NCBI GenBank assembly: GCA_025200525.1
Contig: CM045768.1
Coordinates: forward strand, 44,859,022 to 44,923,021
DNA length: 64,000 bases
DNA from: Camellia lanceoleosa
Taxonomy: Eukaryota > Streptophyta > Magnoliopsida > Ericales > Theaceae
Direction: 5' to 3'
In this document: positions 58,924 through 64,000 of the stretch, in pieces
Layout: each line of letters starts with the position of its first letter
Numbering within the stretch: the first letter of the stretch is position 1
Program-made: the position numbers and the translations under genes
The notes under the pieces: model-generated
Seen by the model: the letters and a program-made list of their open reading frames with translations, nothing else
Databases searched by the model: none
What the model was told of the DNA's origin: nothing

Positions 58924-58938
58924 TAGAATGATAAGGTT
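58924..58938. repeat. SINE target duplication, right
   Basis: TAGAATGATAAGGTT, identical to 58561-58575. Confidence 0.92.
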
Positions 58939-60104
58939 AAGATTATGAAAATACATAATTTAAATTAAAATTAATTTTCTTCTTTTGTAACACATATCAT
59001 AGTATAAAATATCATTACATTACTCCTTTGTGATTTTCTGTCAGAAATCATATTTCTAAAATTGATTTATATACGCGTGTATCGTTCAATTTGATATTAA
59101 TTAATTAAAATAATGGAACTTAATACTCTTTTTTTTTTGGTTAAGTTTTTAGAAGATAAATTGATAAAGGTCAAATGATAAATAGTGTGAAGAATTATTA
59201 AGGAATAATGATTCATTGAAAATAATTGTGTATATCCAAGGCACCTATTAATATTTCTTGAATAATTTTTAAATAAAAAATTTGAATTTATAATATTACT
59301 GATAATGAACTTTCATGAGTTTTGCCAAAAAAGATATGCAAAAATAATTTGGCTGGAATAAAAATTTTGCAATTATTATGATGTGTCACATAATTAATCA
59401 AAACCCATTTGAAAACTGAAATTATTAAGGTTATAGAGTTTTTATGCCTTATTCTCTTTGAAGACACTGTTTATGATTTGAATTTATAATTTTTTATGTA
59501 TCAATGTAAATAACTATTACGATTTTTTTGATATAAACATAAATCCTACATTTGAGTCAACTCACATTGAGTACTTTTTCATGTAATAAAATATTTAAAT
59601 ATTGTCATACAAAAATATTATAATATATCATAATCAAATACCACTTGAAACATAATTAATGACTTGATGCATCATTTTAGACATAGCTAAAAATATAAAA
59701 AATTAGCAAAGACATTTTTGATTAATAATCAAAATAATACATAATGAGTTATAATTAAGTCTTAATTTGTATATTATAGAATTTTTCATTGTTTTTATTT
59801 TTTTAGCAAAAAAATATTTTGATACAAGTGAAATTCATGATTTTTGATAAATTTGATTAACACAAATGAGGATTTGATTTTAGGTTAAGAATACATTTTT
59901 TTTTATAAAAAAAAAAAATTGAAAGAAAATATTTTTATGAGCTTATTTTACATAGAATCACACACTATGACAAAAAAATTTCAACAGCCATTAATAAATA
60001 TATTTGTATTTAGATTTCAATTGTTAAAATTTTCTACACGTAACTCATAATTAATTTTCTATTTTAAAAATAAATTTCCGTACATCGCACGGGTCACCTA
60101 CTAG

Positions 60105-61275
60105 TCATATATATATATATATATTATTAAAAGTAGTGTTTTTTCAATGCTTAGGTGACACATTATAAGGGTTTACTTTTTTCCTAAGAGCCATGTCATT
60201 ATATATTTTCTTAATTACATATAGAGTTCTATACAAACCCAAACCTAATTTAAATTGTACTAATTTTACCTATTTTACATAGACTCTATTTGACAAATAT
60301 TTCTTTTTCATATATTTTTTTTATGATAAATTAAGATAATCTACAAACCCAATACCAATTTTGCGTTTCACATTTTTTTTCCTAATAATTATTTCAAAAG
60401 TATTAAGATTTTTTTAATGCTAAATTGCCTTTTTATTTTTTATTTTTTATTTTCTATTTTTCCGTGCATTATTCTATACTATATCCAATACTAATTCTAT
60501 GTTATTCTATATTGTAAATTTGTTGTTTAAATTTTATAGTAATTCTATATATGAAATCATATTATATTTTCTACATTATTTTATATAATCACAACTCATA
60601 GGAGGAAAAACCTGCACAACAATAATATTTTCGAGGAACCTCTAAAGTTTGGATTTACTACTTGAATTATTTTTTCAATTGTTGAATAGTAAGTTCTTTA
60701 ATGCTTTGATATCATATTATAGATGACTAATCACTTCAGACACTGAGATGTATCTATCCTTTGGATGTTTTCATTATTATTATTATTATTTTTTTTTTTT
60801 GGTTTAGATGTTGTTATGTGATTCTTTTTTGATTAGTTATTGTTGAATTTCTTTTATATAGTTAATATTTTAATTTAATTAAGAATGCTTATTTTACAAT
60901 TTTATAATTTAATATATATATATATCATATAAAATCATTATGTGATAATCCGACTACAACATATTTATATTTAATTTTTTTAATAAATTTTATAGAATTT
61001 CTATTTCTACATATTTTTGCTTTCCAAATAAATATAAAAAAAATTAAATGGCTAGAATTACTTTTAATTTTATGTTATTAATTCTTCTTCTAATTTAACT
61101 ATTGTTTTTAATACCAAAATGAGTATTTATTTTATTTAATATTTTATAATTTAATATATATCGTACAAAATTATTATATGATAATTACACTTTTGTAATA
61201 CGATAAAACTAAAATTATCAAAATATATAAATAATTTAACTAAAATTAATATATATAAGTATTCAAGTAATAGTT
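60105..61275 (+). mobile_element. third Helitron-like unit, truncated by an LTR element
   Basis: It starts TCATATATATATAT...AAAAGTAGTGTTTTTTCAATG immediately after the CTAG of the second unit. A partial 3' hairpin phrase CTATTTTTCCGTGCAT is at about 60455. The stretch 60850-61275 repeats 58380-58560 closely (GATAATTACACTTTTRTA, CTAAAATTATCAAAATA, AGTATTCAAGTAATA). It stops at the LTR at 61276. No gene seen. Confidence 0.5.
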
Positions 61276-61713
61276 TGTGGGGAGATGGGTTGGAAATACT
61301 CTTCGGATCCTGGAAGACGCCAATGATCCTCAGCCGGTCACCTGGGAAGATATGAAGACTCCGATCGGGGGTTGCGGAATTAGCACTTTGGTGAACCAAT
61401 CAGTTTCTTTGTTCCAGAAAGTTTGATGATTTAGTTCTCAGAGGTCCCCTCTCGTGTCTGCAGTTCTCGTATTTATACACATTTCCTATGCCTCGGGGCC
61501 AGAGTTTATTATTCTTTTATTATTATTTTGTTTGCCCTGATATGCCTCCTCAACTGCTCGCCCTAAGAATGTATTCGCATCCCAATCGAGCGGAATGGAG
61601 CCGTTAAGCTCTGGCTCTTCGGATGCTCCAGATTTCATTCTTCTAATTATTCGGTCCCACAATTGCCCCAGGCTTTTGCCAATGACAAATTTGGGTGAAA
61701 CGCTTGGTTCCAT
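61276..61713 (-). repeat. 3' LTR of a minus-oriented Tat-like gypsy element
   Basis: Read on the minus strand, a TATAAATACG box (61470-61477 complement) is followed by the start region, then CTGATTGGTTCACCAAAGTG and CCAGGTGACCGGCTGAGG, and the end CCATCTCCCCACA at 61276. This is the usual U3-R-U5 order of plant gypsy LTRs. The outer end abuts the Helitron-like DNA. The inner end (TGGAACCAAGC at about 61713) is inferred. The rest of the element lies right of the window. Confidence 0.6.
61470..61477 (-). promoter_or_regulatory. LTR TATA box
   Basis: The minus strand reads TATAAATA about 195 bases before the LTR end. Confidence 0.5.
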
Positions 61714-62173
61714 TTCTCAAATACTTTGAACCGAGGTTAGGGGTCGAGAAAAATTCTTATTTATTTTATTTTATTTATTTATATTTTTTATTTTTATTAT
61801 TATTTTATTTTATTTTATTTTATTTATTTATTTATTTATTTTTTACGTGGGGGTTTAATTACCCGCCCTTTTAGTCGATGCTTCAACTTCTCCACCCTTC
61901 GAGCACGCCCATTTACTACGGTTTAAAATCTGGTGTCTTTTCGGATCCATATTCTATGACGCTGGTTACTGGATCGCTCCTCAAATTGCTCTTGCGACTC
62001 TTTCGTCTGCGATAATCTTCATTTTTTGTAAGTTTTTCCTCCCTCCTGCTGCGAAGCTTTTCCTAGCTTGTTTGTTCCGTCATTTGTTCTTATAGACGAT
62101 AGGATTTGGCGAAACACTTGAGAGACCTCCTTTCATCGGATTGAATTGTTGGCTTTAGACGCCTTTTCTCTAC
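61714..62173. other. TTTA-rich spacer and leader of the antisense ORF
   Basis: It contains a (TTTA/TTTTA)n tract at about 61755-61845, then GC-richer sequence that may be the promoter and leader of the plus-strand ORF. No domain is seen before about 62190. Confidence 0.45.
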
Positions 62174-63673
62174 TCCCGGTGATGTCCATCTGTCGTTCGT
62201 GGCGGGCGGCACTCTTGACATAGAGAGGGAGGACAAAGCCACGATTGTCTTTCCCCTTTTGTCGATTGTAGAGGGTGGAGTCCGCTTTCTCCTTAACCCG
62301 GTTCTAAGGGTCGTTCTTCGCCACTGGATTTGATCTAAAGAAAATCCGGCTTCAACCGTCGGCGCCATTCTTTCTGGACATCGATTGCTCAATTACTTTG
62401 GCCGTCGCAGCTTCTAAGGGCGGCTCACGTTCTGCTTTGCTACGAGCCTACATACGCGGCCTTTTCGGCCGCAAAACATACCGATTCCGAAGGGGAGGAT
62501 TTTTCTTGCGGCTCGTATTTTTTTTCTGATTTCAAAAACTTGAGACAGATAGGCTTCGAGAGGTCTCATTCGGAAGTACCCGAAACTGCCGGATCGGATC
62601 AGTGTGAGGCCGAATCTGAGGGAGTGTTAGATTCTGCCAACGTTCCTTTGAGCACAGACGGATCTCCCATCTTGCACTGCCGACATGGCTGAATTGAGCC
62701 TGACAAAGCTCGCCAAGAAGGAGAATGCGGAGAGGTTAGCTGCACGACGGAGAGCGGAAGGCCTTTTGGCTGAACCGACCACGAATGAACCTCATTCCCT
62801 GCCGGTTGCCGAATCGAAACGGTCGGGAATTGTTGAGGCGGCTGCAAATAAGAATGGCGGATCTTCGTTGGTTTGAAGGCCGTTAAGGCAAAGGCGAGAA
62901 CGCTAGGGATCGTGAGATCGATTCAGATGATCACGGCCGCAAACGTCCCCGAGTGGGGGGATCGAGTGAAGCTCAGCCCTTCGTGATTCAGCCAATCGCA
63001 AGAAATATGCCGGTTCTTTCGGATGCCTCGGCGCTTAAGGACCCAGAGGTCGCGTTCGGCGTGGCAACGTCTCTCTCGTTGCCATATGATATGGAGGCTT
63101 TTCGGTTGGAATCGGATTTGAATGCGACAATTTTAGCCGCGCAGTCGGCACTTTTGGTGCGTATTTTGACTTTTCCTTCGCTTCTTCCAAACGCGTTACC
63201 TTTTCGTATTTTGAATTCTTCTTTGCACCGTTGGTAGGATAGTCGACGAGGCCGTCATCTCGACGCCAAGCGATTGGTCATTCACGAAAAGGAAGTGAGG
63301 CCGAGGAAAAGGGCCAAGGACGAATTTTTAAGAGCGAACCGGGAAGCTTCTCGGGCAGAGGATGAGGTTGGGAGAGCTCGTCTCGCGGATAAGTTAAGAG
63401 CGAGGCCGACAAGAAAGTCGACGATATGCAAGTCACTTGGTTTGTCCCAAAAGGCGGTTGCCGACTTAGAGGCTAGGTTGGCGAAATGAAGGCGGCGAAA
63501 TTGCCGATTCAAAAGGATTCGAAGCCGAGAAGAAGGCTGGCCTTGCTGAATATATGGACCAGGTCTCTCGGTTTGAGAATCGGGGCTTCAAACATGGTTG
63601 TCACAAGGCCCTTGTCGCATTGAGCTTACGAATATGCCAATACCGTATGAACAAATTGACATCGATCCATTGA
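62174..63673 (+). pseudogene. broken PF04195-type gypsy-linked ORF, antisense to its LTR
   Basis: The reading begins with ATIVFPLLSIVEGGVRFLLN and VLRVVLRHW (62245-62335), the N-terminal signature of PF04195 transposon proteins. A linker follows (GSYFFSDFKNL), then a basic segment (SLTKLAKKENAERLAARR, ATG 62685). The downstream domain is SLPYDMEAFRLESDLNATIL (62953-63156). A phase-0 intron of 81 bp fits at 63157-63237 (GTGCGT ... TTGGTAG). The next exon is a charged coiled coil (RKRAKDEFLRANREASRAED). After a frame change near 63480, EAEKKAGLAEYMDQVSRFEN and RGFKHGCHKALVAL form the conserved C-terminus, with TGA at 63671. Several stops and frame changes break it. As in the first element it is antisense to the LTR, between 3' LTR and pol. 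Function unknown. Confidence 0.68.
63157..63237 (+). other. probable intron in the PF04195-type ORF
   Basis: The 81-bp stretch starts GTGCGT after a complete codon and ends CCGTTGGTAG. Both sides are open in the same frame when it is removed. It is T-rich, as plant introns are. Confidence 0.55.
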
Positions 63674-64000
63674 GACCGATTCGAGGGTTGATCTTTACCA
63701 TACACAATTGTTATGAGCTCGAGAAAGTATTTTATTTTCTGTTTCGCTTGTTTTTGTTGCTTTGTATATGTTTGTTCGACATTTTTAATGCGGGTTGATA
63801 TTATAAAAGTTATGATACAGAAAGTTATAAAATGTTATGAATTCTGCGCAATGTGCTGATGTTTCCATAATTTTATGTGGATGTTTCTTGATGGATATAT
63901 AGTGTCTTTGCCTTAGTCAGGGCGCGAGCGTGAAGAGCCGAATGGTTCATACTCGTGGGCTGGCCGAGGCATTCAGATAATGTGGCCGAGTAAAAATGGG
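63674..64000. other. trailer, no gene seen
   Basis: 3' flank of the antisense ORF, T-rich at first (TTATTTTCTGTTTCGC) and then mixed. No domain or repeat boundary recognised before the window ends. Confidence 0.4.

Larger units (their letters stand above)
57369..60104 (+). mobile_element. second Helitron-like unit, head-to-tail with the first
   Basis: It starts directly after the first unit with an AT run and AAGTAATGTTTTTTTT...ACTTAGGTGGCACG. It ends with a hairpin-like CCGTACATCGCACGG (60079-60093, one mismatch) and CTACTAG (CTAG 60101-60104). The start resembles that of the third unit rather than the first. A SINE with target duplication lies inside (58561-58938). No coding region seen. 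Confidence 0.6.

Overview
The window is plant nuclear DNA, most likely from a eudicot. It is repeat-dominated intergenic heterochromatin. Evidence: Ty1/copia and Ty3/gypsy (Tat-lineage) elements, a CACTA DNA transposon, Helitron-like units, a tRNA-derived SINE, plant-only TE domains (plant mobile domain, DUF7745-like, PF04195-like) and GT-AG introns. I see no intact host gene, rRNA, tRNA or CRISPR. Almost every coding feature is a broken transposable-element gene. The only host-derived coding sequence I can argue for is a set of exons captured inside the CACTA element.

Layout. (1) 1-4417: 3' part of a plus-oriented Tat-like gypsy element. It holds a broken antisense PF04195-type ORF on the minus strand, a 45-bp minisatellite and an LTR. 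(2) 4418-6038: AT-rich flank. (3) 6039-54775: one Ty1/copia element in minus orientation, bounded by 1.1-kb LTRs and a perfect 5-bp target duplication (GGAAG at 6034-6038 and 54776-54780). It is inflated from about 7.4 kb to 48.7 kb by nested insertions. (3a) 9243-20988: an 11.7-kb non-autonomous CACTA transposon, TSD TGG. It carries captured gene exons (a RING-finger gene on minus, an unknown exon on plus), a long foldback, 1.9 kb of GA/GGT-rich DNA and arrays of AATCACACTT palindromes at both ends. (3b) 21610-51232: a minus-oriented Tat gypsy with LTRs of about 5.1 kb, a broken gag-pro-RT-RH-aRH-INT (41.8 to 34.15 kb) and two antisense plus-strand cargo genes near its 3' end, a plant-mobile-domain gene (27471-31419) and a DUF7745-like gene (32212-33496). 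Its right LTR is split by a 3.5-kb solo LTR of another gypsy family (47307-50832, TSD AAAGT). (4) 54781-61275: AT-rich DNA with a Helitron (55181-57368) and two further Helitron-like units joined head-to-tail, one of which holds a SINE with a 15-bp target duplication. (5) 61276-64000: the 3' LTR of another minus-oriented Tat-like element followed by an antisense PF04195-type gene.

Two things stand out. First, the Tat insertion is not simple. Its left LTR has copia sequence and perfect target duplications on both sides, as a solo LTR would. About 0.6 kb of copia integrase then repeats before the Tat interior begins, which implies an ectopic recombination, a duplication or an assembly join. Second, all three Tat-like elements carry multi-domain cargo ORFs antisense to gag-pol beside the 3' LTR, but from different protein families. 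In the central element the leader of one cargo gene shares a GGCCGACC-rich block with the LTR, which suggests how antisense cargo could be expressed.

Order of events by nesting: copia inserted first. CACTA and Tat then inserted independently into copia. The solo-LTR family inserted last, into the Tat LTR. All similarity statements come from reading the sequence by eye. No alignments or database searches were run.
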